From the NCBI GenBank assembly GCA_002457295.1, contig NTKF01000018.1:1-25234 (forward strand): DNA of 25,234 nt. Direction: 5' to 3'. This document shows, in pieces, positions 13,860 through 23,476 of the stretch (position 1 is the first letter of the stretch; every line of letters starts with the position of its first letter). Source of the stretch: Flavobacteriales bacterium MED-G22 (lineage in GTDB: Bacteria; Bacteroidota; Bacteroidia; Flavobacteriales; Flavobacteriaceae). A program made the position numbers and the translations under genes. The notes under the pieces were generated by a model. That model was not told where the DNA came from. It did no database searches and saw nothing but the letters and a program-made list of their open reading frames with translations.

Positions 13860-16273
13860 CGAGTAGCTTTATCTAGTTGGAGATACATTTTTTTAATGCG
13901 ATCTTCAACGCTTTCAGAGGACAGCTTAGAACGAATTCGATCTGTGATGATTGGAAAAGAGAATGGAGTGGGTTGAGAACAAGCACGCCAAGTAATGGTT
14001 TTAGTATGCAATTTTTCCAATACTTGAGTCAGACGACCTCTTTCCATTCCATGATCAAGGGTTTCTTGCAAAGCTTGTTGATAGAGTAAATTGTCAGGTT
14101 CATAGTCTTTAAACACCTCATAAAACAATTGCGAGCCCGATTGTAGATGTTTGGTCCTGATAGGCTTGTTTGGAAATCCTTGAAAAACCAAACCTGAAAT
14201 AACGGCAATATCTCTAAAACGACGACGAGCCATTTCTGAAATATTAATACTCTTTTGAAGGTCTTGCAGTAAATGATGAGGTGTCAAAAGATTGTTATCT
14301 AAGAAGGCTTGTTTATCAAAAGCTTGATCTGAAAGCAATTCAAAACCGTAGTCATTAAACGCCATAGTAAAACTGATGGGTTGCCACAAACTAATGCGGT
14401 AGGCCAATAAACTTGCCAATGCTTCATGAATGGCATATCCTTCAAAAGGATAAAAAACGGTGTGAAAACCCTCTTGAGTTTCAAACCGTTCTATTAAAAA
14501 TTCATCAGGTTGAGGAATTACCGATTCTTTTTGTTGCTGCTCAAAAATGGGTTGTAAGGCGACAAATTCGGGACTATTGTTTTTATGAGATTCAAAAAGT
14601 GTCTTTTTTAATAAATCACTCAAATGTGCACTAAAGCTCATACGCCCCCCCATCCAGGCGGGTATTCTTACTTTTTTAGAGTTAGATTTTCTGACAATCA
14701 CCTCCATATTATGTATGCGAATGAGTTCTAAATTTCTTCCAGAAAATGTAAAGACATCTCCAGGCTTTAATTTTGCAATAAACCACTCTTCAATAGTTCC
14801 TAAATGGCCCCCTTTTTGATAGCGCACTCTAAGATGCGCATCACTTACAATGGTGCCCATCGATAAGCGGTGGCGCATAGCTATGGTTTTGTTCAAAACC
14901 TTGAGGGTGCCATCTTTTAAAACTGTTACTTTTTTATATTCATCATAGTGTTCTAAACTTTGACTGCCCTTGATCAAAAAATTAAGTAGCCATTGCCAAT
15001 GTTCTTTTTCTAGGGTTTGAAAACAAAAAGTTTCTCTCACGATAGGAAAAAGACGATTAGGGTGAAATCCAGCTCCTACAGCTAATGTCATCATGAATTG
15101 GAGCAATACGTCATAAGAGTTTAAAAATGGGATGCGATCTTCTAGTTGTTGTTTTTCAATACCCGATTGCAAAGCCACTGATTCAATCAATTCCATGGCG
15201 TGTGTGGGTAGAAAATGAATTGTACTAACCGCTTTTGGCTGATGACCACTTCGTCCAGCGCGTTGAATAAATCTTCCAACTCCCTTGGGACTTCCCACTT
15301 GAATACAATTTTCCACTGGACTAAAGTCGACTCCTAAATCTAAACTAGAAGTACAAACTACAACTTTTAGAGTGTTGTTACGAAGTGCTTCCTCAACCCA
15401 AAGTCTAATTTTTTTATCAATACTACCATGATGCATAGCAATATTTCCTGCCAAATTAGGGTTTGATTCTAATAAGGCGTGAAACCAAAGTTCACATTGT
15501 GCCCGAGTATTTGTGAATACTAAAGTGCTTTTGTGTTTTTCAATTAGGTTCAATACTTGAGGTAGCAGGTGCAAACCCAAATGACCACGCCAGGGAAAGC
15601 GTTCCATCGTTTTTGGAAGCACAGACTTCACTCTAATATTCTTTGAAATTTTTGCATTAATTACTGAATAATTTTCTGTTGCACCTAACAAAATTGTTCT
15701 TGCTAACTCTTGGTTACCAAGGGTAGCAGATATACCCCAAACGCGTAACTTGGGAATAAAGGATCTTAAGTAGGCCAAAGCGAGTTCCACCTGAACGCCT
15801 CTTTTGGTACCCAATAGTTCATGCCATTCGTCTATGACTACTATTCGAAGTTGTTTAAAATAGGTTTGATGCTCTTTGGTACTTAACAAAACATGAAGGC
15901 TTTCTGGTGTTGTTACTAATCCAAAGGAGGGGTCTCGCTTTTGTTTTGCCCGTAAGTTTTGAGAAGTATCTCCTGTTCTAAGGGCCACTTTAGTGGCAGG
16001 GAGTAAAGCATCATTCATTCTTTGTGTCGCTTGCTGAATTTCAACAGCAAGCGCTCTTAGTGGAGTAATCCAGAGCGCATAAGTAGCTTTTTTAAGAGAT
16101 TGTTCTTTCTTAGCTTCAGCAACAATACCTCCCCAAAGGGCATAGGTTTTACCACTACCAGTAGGGGCATGCAACATCCCATTTTGCCCTTGCCCGTATG
16201 CCTTCCAACAAGCTTTTTGAAATGGTTGTGGTCGCCAACCTTGTTCTTCAAACCAAAAATTTACTTCTTTCAT
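13856..16273 (-). CDS. Lhr-type ligase-associated DEXH-box helicase
   Basis: This 805-residue superfamily 2 helicase corresponds to the Lhr core. Motif I is APTGSGKTYA near residues 36-45, motif II is VIDEWHE near 148 and motif III is SATLGN. The motif V/VI region contains TSSLDLGVDF and QRAGRSGH near 337. A winged helix and the Lhr-specific C-terminal region follow, including GTIVSDAHLRVRY and PGDVFTFSGRNLEL. Related enzymes translocate 3'-5' on single-stranded DNA and unwind RNA:DNA hybrids. The length suits the core form, without the long C-terminal extension of full Lhr. It is coupled by 4-base overlaps to the ligase upstream and pdeM downstream, and acts in the same proposed repair pathway. 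Confidence 0.93.
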   Translation of the reverse strand: MKEVNFWFEEQGWRPQPFQKACWKAYGQGQNGMLHAPTGSGKTYALWGGIVAEAKKEQSLKKATYALWITPLRALAVEIQQATQRMNDALLPATKVALRTGDTSQNLRAKQKRDPSFGLVTTPESLHVLLSTKEHQTYFKQLRIVVIDEWHELLGTKRGVQVELALAYLRSFIPKLRVWGISATLGNQELARTILLGATENYSVINAKISKNIRVKSVLPKTMERFPWRGHLGLHLLPQVLNLIEKHKSTLVFTNTRAQCELWFHALLESNPNLAGNIAMHHGSIDKKIRLWVEEALRNNTLKVVVCTSSLDLGVDFSPVENCIQVGSPKGVGRFIQRAGRSGHQPKAVSTIHFLPTHAMELIESVALQSGIEKQQLEDRIPFLNSYDVLLQFMMTLAVGAGFHPNRLFPIVRETFCFQTLEKEHWQWLLNFLIKGSQSLEHYDEYKKVTVLKDGTLKVLNKTIAMRHRLSMGTIVSDAHLRVRYQKGGHLGTIEEWFIAKLKPGDVFTFSGRNLELIRIHNMEVIVRKSNSKKVRIPAWMGGRMSFSAHLSDLLKKTLFESHKNNSPEFVALQPIFEQQQKESVIPQPDEFLIERFETQEGFHTVFYPFEGYAIHEALASLLAYRISLWQPISFTMAFNDYGFELLSDQAFDKQAFLDNNLLTPHHLLQDLQKSINISEMARRRFRDIAVISGLVFQGFPNKPIRTKHLQSGSQLFYEVFKDYEPDNLLYQQALQETLDHGMERGRLTQVLEKLHTKTITWRACSQPTPFSFPIITDRIRSKLSSESVEDRIKKMYLQLDKATR

Positions 16274-17856
16274 AAAAGTAATTCTTTAAGATCATCAAGA
16301 CTGTTTGCCTCTTTGATTTTTTTGTCGTGACGCCAGCGTAAAATTCTAGGAAAACGAACGGCTACACCGCTTTTGTGTCGAGAGGAGGGAGCCAACCCTT
16401 CAAAAGCAATTTCAAAAACTAATTCTGGTTTTACTTGTCTCACTGGTCCAAATCGATCTAAGGTGTTTTGTTTCACAAATCGATCAACCTCCTTTATTTC
16501 AGCATCAGTCAAACCCGAATATGCTTTTGCAAAAGTGACCAAATTATTCTCTTGCCACAGGGCAAAAGTATAGTCTGTATATAAATTAGTACGTCGTCCA
16601 TGCCCTCTCATAGCATAGGTCAAGACAGCATCTATAGTTTTAGGATCCGTTTTCCATTTCCACCAACTTCCTTTTTTTCTGCCCACGGCGTAGGGACCGT
16701 CTTTGTGTTTAAGCATTAATCCTTCACTGCGTTTCTTTTGAGCACGCTCTCGTTCTATTGCTACTTTTCCCCATGATGTGAATTGCATCACTTCTGATTT
16801 CAAAATGGGGAGACTATCATTTTTATGGGCTTTGTAAAAGGAACTTAAAAGCTGCTGTCTTTGATGAAGTGGCAATGAACGAATGTCTTTTCCATTCCAT
16901 TCTAAAAGATCATAGATCATTAAAACAATAGGAATTTCATTCATTAACTTTAGCGAAACAGTTTTTCTTCCAATTCGTTTTTGTAGCGCATTAAAATCTC
17001 CAATAACCTGGTTTTTGTAAGGAAGCAATTCACCATCCAACACAGTTCCATTAGGAAATTGCTTTGCTAAGCAATCAAACTCTGGAAATTTATCAGTGAT
17101 CAATTCTTCTCCTCGACTCCATAAAAAATGTTTTCCTTGCCTTACTATAAGTTGAGCTCGCATGCCATCCCATTTATGTTCTATATGCCAATCAGAAACT
17201 TTTTCTTTTTCTTGAAAACCATTTTCTAAAGCATAAGCCAAAAAGAAAGGATAAGGCTGTGCAATTTGGTCTTCTGGATTGGGTTCTAGAATAAGTTGCT
17301 CAAAAGAAGTGTTTTCGGGTGACCATTGTCCCATCAAACGATGGGCTAATATATTTTCTTCAATATTAACTGCCTTAGAGAGTGCACGAGTCATAAGTTT
17401 TTGACTCACCCCAATTCGGAACCCACCGGTCAAGATTTTATTAAACACAAAGCGTTCAAAATTATTTAGGCTTTGCCAGCGCATCAAAATATAGGCTTTC
17501 TTTTCAGGCTCCCCTTTGTTTTTTAAAGCAATTATTTCTTCAATACATTTAGATAAGGAGGGAGGATAACCCTTTGTTTCTTGTTCCACCAGCAACGCAA
17601 TAGTTTCTGCAAGGTCACCCACAATGTGATAGGATTCTTCGAAAAGCCACTCAGGCAAACCAGCCAGTTCAGCTGCCCAAATTCGCATTAAACTAGTGGT
17701 TATTGGGCGAGAGGGTCTTCTATGAGAAAGAAGAGCGACTGCCCAAAGGGCATCTTCTCTTGGAGCGGTCTTAAAATAGTGAGCTAAAGCAGCCACTTTA
17801 TTGTTGGTTTTGTTTGAGCTGTCTAACGTTTCTATCAAAGAAGCAAATCGTCTCAT
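16270..17856 (-). CDS. ATP-dependent DNA ligase (LigB-type, ligase-associated repair cluster)
   Basis: This 528-residue protein has the three-part layout of long ATP-dependent ligases. The N-terminal helical DNA-binding domain spans roughly residues 1-200. The nucleotidyltransferase core follows, with Lys228 in HKWDGMR as the AMP-acceptor. Other core motifs are DGELLPY, EGLMLKHKDGPY and WWKWK (motif V). The C-terminal OB-fold begins near 410. It would reseal nicks after damage processing, separately from the NAD-dependent replicative ligase LigA, which is not in this window. Both gene ends overlap neighbours by 4 bases. Confidence 0.94.
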   Translation of the reverse strand: MRRFASLIETLDSSNKTNNKVAALAHYFKTAPREDALWAVALLSHRRPSRPITTSLMRIWAAELAGLPEWLFEESYHIVGDLAETIALLVEQETKGYPPSLSKCIEEIIALKNKGEPEKKAYILMRWQSLNNFERFVFNKILTGGFRIGVSQKLMTRALSKAVNIEENILAHRLMGQWSPENTSFEQLILEPNPEDQIAQPYPFFLAYALENGFQEKEKVSDWHIEHKWDGMRAQLIVRQGKHFLWSRGEELITDKFPEFDCLAKQFPNGTVLDGELLPYKNQVIGDFNALQKRIGRKTVSLKLMNEIPIVLMIYDLLEWNGKDIRSLPLHQRQQLLSSFYKAHKNDSLPILKSEVMQFTSWGKVAIERERAQKKRSEGLMLKHKDGPYAVGRKKGSWWKWKTDPKTIDAVLTYAMRGHGRRTNLYTDYTFALWQENNLVTFAKAYSGLTDAEIKEVDRFVKQNTLDRFGPVRQVKPELVFEIAFEGLAPSSRHKSGVAVRFPRILRWRHDKKIKEANSLDDLKELLL

Positions 17857-18854
17857 TCGGCACTCGTAGTTTCTAGCGTTTCTCCTTCGTATTGTGTTTT
17901 TTCAGTTCGTGCATTCCACCCTTCAGCTCTCAAAAATTGCGCAAAGAGTTCTGTATAACCATGGGTAGTAATTACATTTTCGCATCCTGTTGCTTTAATG
18001 GTAGACAGAAGACCATTCCAATCTGCATGGTCCGATAAGACAAAGGCTCGATCTACGGCGCGCCTTCTTCTTGCACCTCGAAAAGCCATCCACCCTGATG
18101 CATAACCAGTTGATAGTTTTCCTAACTTTTTGGCCCAAGCACTACCTAAAATGGCTGGAGGAGCAAGCACAAGTTGACCTTCAACATCTTTTTTTTGAGT
18201 GTCACGCGTTATTAATTCCGTAGGTGGAAAATCAATAAATTGTCTTAAAACCTGAGTCATCTGTTCAGTAGCCCCGTGGGTATATATTTTTCCAATAGAG
18301 GAATCTAAATGTTTTAGTAGGCGCTGAATTTTCCCTAGGGAATAACCCATCAACAAACTGGTGGTCTGTTCAGCCTGATTATTGGCCCACCACTGATTGA
18401 TTTCATCATGGATTATTTTGGGTTCTAGCCAACTAAAAACAGGCAATCCAAATGTGCATTCTGTAATAAATGTGTGGCATTTTATGATTTCTAAAGGAGT
18501 AGAAATGCCATCCTTTTGAATTTTATAATCTCCTGTAAAAACCCAAATTTCACCCCGGTATTCCACACGAATTTGAGAGGAGCCAGGAACATGTCCCGCA
18601 GGATGAAGCGAAAATTGTACCCCATTTACACTAAACGTTTCACCATACTTTTTAGCTGTGACCGAGATGTTACCCAAGCGATGCTGTATAATGGGCACAT
18701 TTATTTCATGGGTAATATACTGTTTACTTCCCCACCGAGCGTGATCTGAATGACCATGAGAAATGATAGCCTTATCAACTCCCCGCCAAGGGTCTAAAAA
18801 GACGTCAGCTTGTGCACAATAAATTCCTTTGGAAGTGAACTCCAATAATGGCAT
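17853..18854 (-). CDS. Ligase-associated DNA damage response exonuclease (metallo-beta-lactamase fold)
   Basis: This 333-residue MBL/beta-CASP-like nuclease belongs to the Exo family of ligase-linked repair clusters and is related to the SNM1/Artemis and CPSF-73 groups. The metal-binding HxHxDH is at His33, His35, Asp37 and His38. Further ligands are likely in GHVPGS and FTGDYK, and in LSDHADW near the C-terminus. It is the first gene of the minus-strand operon and diverges from dnaE across 221 bases. A TACCTTTC box on the minus strand (18883-18876), 21 bases ahead of the ATG, is a weak promoter candidate. Confidence 0.9.
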   Translation of the reverse strand: MPLLEFTSKGIYCAQADVFLDPWRGVDKAIISHGHSDHARWGSKQYITHEINVPIIQHRLGNISVTAKKYGETFSVNGVQFSLHPAGHVPGSSQIRVEYRGEIWVFTGDYKIQKDGISTPLEIIKCHTFITECTFGLPVFSWLEPKIIHDEINQWWANNQAEQTTSLLMGYSLGKIQRLLKHLDSSIGKIYTHGATEQMTQVLRQFIDFPPTELITRDTQKKDVEGQLVLAPPAILGSAWAKKLGKLSTGYASGWMAFRGARRRRAVDRAFVLSDHADWNGLLSTIKATGCENVITTHGYTELFAQFLRAEGWNARTEKTQYEGETLETTSAE

Positions 18855-19075
18855 GATTATTTTTCTTTTTCAACGGAAAGGTACGAATACATTGATTTAT
18901 ATCCATATTTGCGCTCCTTAATTCCTGTTTCAATCTATTTTAAATTTTTAGATAAATGCAATAGAATTAAGCTTACCCCCATTGAATCTGAATGCTAAAT
19001 CAAATAAATCGAACCGTTAATAAATCAGAATAACTCCTTTTCCATTCCCTTTAATAATTTGCTACATTCGTTCTG
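18855..19075. promoter_or_regulatory. Divergent promoter region between the repair operon and dnaE
   Basis: This is 221 bases of AT-rich DNA that must hold promoters for both directions. For dnaE, TACATTCG (19063-19070) fits TAnnTTTG with one mismatch and ends only 5 bases before the ATG, so a transcript from it would be leaderless or nearly so. For the repair operon, TACCTTTC lies on the minus strand at 18883-18876. Neither has a good TTTG partner. I see no LexA-like or other clear operator palindrome. Confidence 0.35.
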
Positions 19076-22000
19076 ATGTATTTAATTTTTGATACCGAAA
19101 CTACAGGCTTGCCAAAGCGTTGGGATGCACCTCTATCTGACAGTGAAAACTGGCCAAGATGTATCCAAATTGCATGGCAGATCCATGATGATAAAGGGCA
19201 ACTAATTAGTCATGAGGATTATTTGATTACCCCAGATGGTTTCACTATTCCATTTGAATCAGAACAAGTTCATGGTATTTCAACTGCTTTGGCAGAAGCA
19301 AAAGGCACTGCTCTAGAAAAGGTTTTAGAAAAATTTTCTAAAGCACTTGATCAATCTACCTATGTAGTGGGGCATAATATATCTTTTGACCGAAACATAA
19401 TGGGTGCTGAATTTTTGCGCATGCAATTGCCCGATGCATTTGAAAATAAAGAGGTTGTTGACACTTGCACAGAAGAAACGGCCACACTATGTCAATTGCC
19501 AGGTGGTAGAGGAGGAAAATTCAAATTACCTACTCTTTCTGAATTGTATTCTTTTTTATTTCAAAGCACCTTTGCCGAAGCGCATAATGCGACCGCAGAT
19601 GTTGAGGCAACAGCCAGAGTTTTCTTAGAATTATTACGAAAAAAGGCACTGCATCCAACCGCTTTTGAAAAAAATACCCATTCTTCTGATGAGCTTCAAT
19701 CTTTAGAAACTCCTTTTGAGCTGGTAGGGTTAACGCATTTAAATCTCAAGAAGGCTTCTGAGGAGTTACTTCAAAAAACACAATCAACGAAACAAAAAAA
19801 ATCAGATTTCATTTCTGATAAAGCAATAGCTGATACTCCTTTTGTGCACCTGCATAATCATTCTCAGTTTTCTGTTTTGCAAGCCACATCAAGAATAAAT
19901 CAGCTGGTAGAAGCTACTGCTAAGTTTGAGATGCCAGCTTTAGCTCTCACAGATCATGCTAATTTGATGGGGGCTTTTCATTTCATTAAGGCAGTAGAAA
20001 CACATAACAAGAATCAAACAAAAGAGAAACAAATCAAACCTATTGTTGGTTGTGAATTTTATGTCTGTGACAATCATAAAGATAAATCAAGACGAGATGA
20101 TGGGTATCAAATTGTTTTTTTGGCAAAAAATAAGCAAGGCTATCATCATCTTGCCAAAATGTCTTCGATAGCTTTTGTTGATGGTTTTTACTATGTCCCT
20201 AGAATAGATAGAACTATTGTAGAGCAATATAAAGAAGACCTTATTGTATTGACAGGAAACACCTATGGGGAGGTCCCCTCAAAAATTTTAAATGTAGGAG
20301 AAAGTCAAGCAGAAGTGGCCCTAAAGTGGTGGCACGAGCAATTTGGAGAAGACCTTTATATTGAATTGATGCGGCATGGAGAGCAGGCAGAAGATCGAGC
20401 CAATGAGGTTCTACTTCGAATGGCAAAGCAATATAATATTGATGTGGTGGCTACCAACAATACCTATTATGTGTCTAAACAAGAAGCAAATGGACATGAT
20501 ATTTTACTCTGTGTAAAAGAGGGAGAAAAACAGGCAACACCTATTGGAAGAGGTAGGGGCTACCGCTATGGATTTCCTAATCAAGAATATTATTTTAAGT
20601 CTCAGGAAGAAATGAAAAAACTGTTTAGTGATGTGCCTGAAGCCTTGCTAAACATTGAAACAGTAGTCGGAAAAATTGAGCCTTTTTCTTTAGCCAGAGA
20701 AATACTTTTACCTAAGTTTTCCATCCCAGAAGAATTTCTAAATAAAGCATCCGATGAAGATAAAGATGGAGAGAACGGATACCTAAAGCATTTGACCTAC
20801 AAAGGGGCAAAAGAGCGTTACGCAGAGCTGACACCTGCCATTTTGGAACGCATAGATTTTGAATTAGAAGTTATTGCTAATACGGGTTATCCAGGTTATT
20901 TTTTAATTGTTCAAGATTTTATTGCTGCTGCAAGAGAAATGTCAGTTTCTGTGGGCCCTGGCCGGGGTTCTGCCGCAGGTTCTGTGGTAGCCTATTGCTT
21001 AAAAATCACCAATATTGACCCCATAAAATATGACTTGCTGTTTGAGCGTTTTCTCAATCCAGATCGTGTGAGTATGCCCGATATTGATATTGACTTTGAC
21101 GATGAAGGGCGTAGCAAAGTGATGGATTATGTTATTGAAAAATATGGAGCTAATCAAGTGGCTCAGATCATTACCTATGGGACAATGGCAGCGAAATCAT
21201 CAATTCGCGACACTGCTAGAGTCTTGGATTTATCTCTTGGTGAAGCAGATCGATTGGCAAAACTCCTTCCCAATATACGATTGAATAAAATCTTTTCGTC
21301 TTCCGAAGAAGAACTAAAAGAAAAGCTGCGAGTGGATGAATTTTCTAGAGTGCAAGAGATCAAATCTATCGCTGAAGAAGATTCTCTTTCTGGGGAAACT
21401 ATTCAACAAGCAAAAATTTTAGAAGGTTCTTTACGAAACACAGGAACACATGCCTGTGGTGTAATCATAACTCCAGATGACATCACACAATTTGTGCCAA
21501 TAGCTACGGCTAAAGACTCTGATCTAAATGTTACTCAATTTGACAATTCAGTGGTTGAGGATGCGGGTTTATTAAAAATGGATTTTTTAGGATTAAAAAC
21601 CCTAACATTGATCAAAGACACAGTCAAACTAGTAGACTACATACATGGAATAGAATTAGACCCTGATGCTTTTCCACTAGACGATGAAAAAACATATCAG
21701 TTGTTTCAACGAGGTGAGACGGTTGGGATTTTTCAATATGAATCTGCAGGTATGCAAAAATATTTGAAAGATTTAAGCCCGACGGTTTTTGCTGATTTAA
21801 TTGCCATGAATGCCCTCTATCGCCCCGGGCCCTTAGAATATATTCCCAGCTTTGTTGCTCGAAAAAATGGAGAGGAAGCTATTGCGTATGATCTACCTGA
21901 TATGGAAGAGTTTTTAAAAGAAACCTATGGTATCACTGTCTATCAAGAGCAAGTCATGTTGTTGTCACAAAAACTGGCTGGTTTTAGCAAAGGCGATGCC

Positions 22001-23395
22001 GATGTCTTGCGTAAGGCAATGGGGAAAAAGATTTTTGCCTTAATACAAAAGTTAAAACCACAATTTATTCAAGGGGGAAAAGAACGTGGTCATCCAGAAG
22101 AGATATTAGAAAAGATTTGGAGAGACTGGGAGGCTTTTGCGGCCTATGCTTTTAATAAATCTCACTCCACCTGCTATGCTTGGATAGGCTATCAAACCGC
22201 ATATTTAAAAGCACATTATCCAGCTGAGTATATGGCTGCGGTATTATCTAATAACATGAATGATATTAAGCAAGTCACTTTTTTTATGGAAGAATGCCGT
22301 CGCATGGGTTTAAAGGTTTTAGGCCCAGATGTGAATGAAAGTTTTTATAAATTCACAGTAAATGAAAAAGGAGCTATCCGTTTTGGAATGGGTGCCATCA
22401 AGGGGGTAGGCCAAGGGGCTGTGGCTACGATTATAGAAAATCGGAAAGAAAACAAATATCAATCAATATTTGATTTAGTCAAGCGTATAGATTTAAGATC
22501 AGCCAATAAAAAGGCTTTTGAAAATTTAGTTTTAGCGGGTGGGTTAGATTCTTTTGTGGACGTGCACCGCGCGCAATATTTCAATCCAGATGGAGATGGA
22601 ATAACTTTTTTAGAAAAAGCGTTACGATTTGGAACAAAATTTCAAGAAAATAAAAATTCTGCTCAGGTTAGTTTATTTGGTGAGCAAGAAGAAGTGGTAT
22701 ATCAAGATCTTTCTATTCCCCCTTGTGAACCGTGGACTTCTTTGACAACATTGAAGAAAGAAAAAGAAGTTGTGGGCATTTATCTATCGGCCCACCCATT
22801 AGATGCTTTTGCACATGAAATGCGGTTTTTTGCCACCGTGCCTCTACAACAACTTAGCGATTTAAATCCTTTTATGAAAAAAGAGTTGGCAGTAGGAGGA
22901 ATAGTTAACGAGGTTGAGCACCTAGAGAGCCGAAATGGAAAGGGATGGGCTCGTTTTATTTTAGAAGATTTTTCTGACCAATATGAGTTTCGCATTTTTG
23001 GTGAAGATTATTTAAAATACAGGCATTTTTTAGTGATCAATCAATTCATACGCATACGTTTTATGGTTCGTGAAGGCTGGAGAGATCGAGAGACTGGAAA
23101 AGGAGGGGCCCCTCGAGTACAGTTTCTTTATTTTGAAATGCTCCACAATACACTCGAAAATAATGCTAAAAAACTCACCCTTAAATTAGATATCCATAAC
23201 TTGAAAAAAGACGAGGTCAAAGTACTTTCCAATAAAATGAAACCATTTAAGGGTGATAAATCATTATTTTTTAATGTATACGATTCTAAGAAGCAGGTAA
23301 AACTCACCTTACAAAGTAGAAAAAAGAAGATAAAAATTGATGCAGAATTACTAAAAATATTGGATGGTGAACGATGGCCCTACCAAATTAATTAG
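19076..23395 (+). CDS. dnaE: DNA polymerase III alpha subunit with N-terminal DnaQ-like proofreading exonuclease
   Basis: This 1439-residue replicative polymerase, much longer than E. coli DnaE, carries an extra N-terminal domain. Residues 1-180 are a DEDDh 3'-5' exonuclease: Asp6 and Glu8 in FDTETTG, Asp105 in GHNISFD, and His170 and Asp175 in HNATAD. A linker of about 70 residues leads to the PHP domain near 255 (FVHLHNHSQFSVL, ALTDHANLMG). The polymerase palm has GPGRGSAAGS and the catalytic PDIDIDFDDE at 668-677. Fingers/thumb motifs include GTHACGVIIT, MNALYRPGP and FNKSHSTCYAWIGYQTAYLKAHYP. A beta-clamp-type segment AQVSLFGE and an OB-fold near 1270 follow. Proofreading is thus built into the alpha subunit, an arrangement known in Bacteroidota. 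It is distinct from PolC, where the exonuclease interrupts the PHP domain. Confidence 0.96.
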   Translation: MYLIFDTETTGLPKRWDAPLSDSENWPRCIQIAWQIHDDKGQLISHEDYLITPDGFTIPFESEQVHGISTALAEAKGTALEKVLEKFSKALDQSTYVVGHNISFDRNIMGAEFLRMQLPDAFENKEVVDTCTEETATLCQLPGGRGGKFKLPTLSELYSFLFQSTFAEAHNATADVEATARVFLELLRKKALHPTAFEKNTHSSDELQSLETPFELVGLTHLNLKKASEELLQKTQSTKQKKSDFISDKAIADTPFVHLHNHSQFSVLQATSRINQLVEATAKFEMPALALTDHANLMGAFHFIKAVETHNKNQTKEKQIKPIVGCEFYVCDNHKDKSRRDDGYQIVFLAKNKQGYHHLAKMSSIAFVDGFYYVPRIDRTIVEQYKEDLIVLTGNTYGEVPSKILNVGESQAEVALKWWHEQFGEDLYIELMRHGEQAEDRANEVLLRMAKQYNIDVVATNNTYYVSKQEANGHDILLCVKEGEKQATPIGRGRGYRYGFPNQEYYFKSQEEMKKLFSDVPEALLNIETVVGKIEPFSLAREILLPKFSIPEEFLNKASDEDKDGENGYLKHLTYKGAKERYAELTPAILERIDFELEVIANTGYPGYFLIVQDFIAAAREMSVSVGPGRGSAAGSVVAYCLKITNIDPIKYDLLFERFLNPDRVSMPDIDIDFDDEGRSKVMDYVIEKYGANQVAQIITYGTMAAKSSIRDTARVLDLSLGEADRLAKLLPNIRLNKIFSSSEEELKEKLRVDEFSRVQEIKSIAEEDSLSGETIQQAKILEGSLRNTGTHACGVIITPDDITQFVPIATAKDSDLNVTQFDNSVVEDAGLLKMDFLGLKTLTLIKDTVKLVDYIHGIELDPDAFPLDDEKTYQLFQRGETVGIFQYESAGMQKYLKDLSPTVFADLIAMNALYRPGPLEYIPSFVARKNGEEAIAYDLPDMEEFLKETYGITVYQEQVMLLSQKLAGFSKGDADVLRKAMGKKIFALIQKLKPQFIQGGKERGHPEEILEKIWRDWEAFAAYAFNKSHSTCYAWIGYQTAYLKAHYPAEYMAAVLSNNMNDIKQVTFFMEECRRMGLKVLGPDVNESFYKFTVNEKGAIRFGMGAIKGVGQGAVATIIENRKENKYQSIFDLVKRIDLRSANKKAFENLVLAGGLDSFVDVHRAQYFNPDGDGITFLEKALRFGTKFQENKNSAQVSLFGEQEEVVYQDLSIPPCEPWTSLTTLKKEKEVVGIYLSAHPLDAFAHEMRFFATVPLQQLSDLNPFMKKELAVGGIVNEVEHLESRNGKGWARFILEDFSDQYEFRIFGEDYLKYRHFLVINQFIRIRFMVREGWRDRETGKGGAPRVQFLYFEMLHNTLENNAKKLTLKLDIHNLKKDEVKVLSNKMKPFKGDKSLFFNVYDSKKQVKLTLQSRKKKIKIDAELLKILDGERWPYQIN

Positions 23396-23454
23396 ATGAA
23401 TAGTTAAATAAATTTTATTGATTTATAGGATGTATAAATTAAAAAGAAAATAAT

Positions 23455-23462
23455 TACTTTTG
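23455..23462 (+). promoter_or_regulatory. Candidate -7 box for trxA
   Basis: TACTTTTG is a full match to TAnnTTTG and ends 14 bases before the ATG at 23477. The same octamer at almost the same distance precedes the gene at 9191. No TTTG occurs at the standard spacing upstream. Confidence 0.4.
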
Positions 23463-23476
23463 AAAAAATTTTTACA

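Noticed and set aside
18920..18935. GTTTCAATCT, reminiscent of the end of some CRISPR repeats
   Set aside because: It occurs once, with no repeat-spacer periodicity and no cas genes in the window.
23098..23115. GGGGCCCC palindrome near the 3' end of dnaE
   Set aside because: It is short, has no T run, and lies within OB-fold coding sequence, so it is explained by codon choice.
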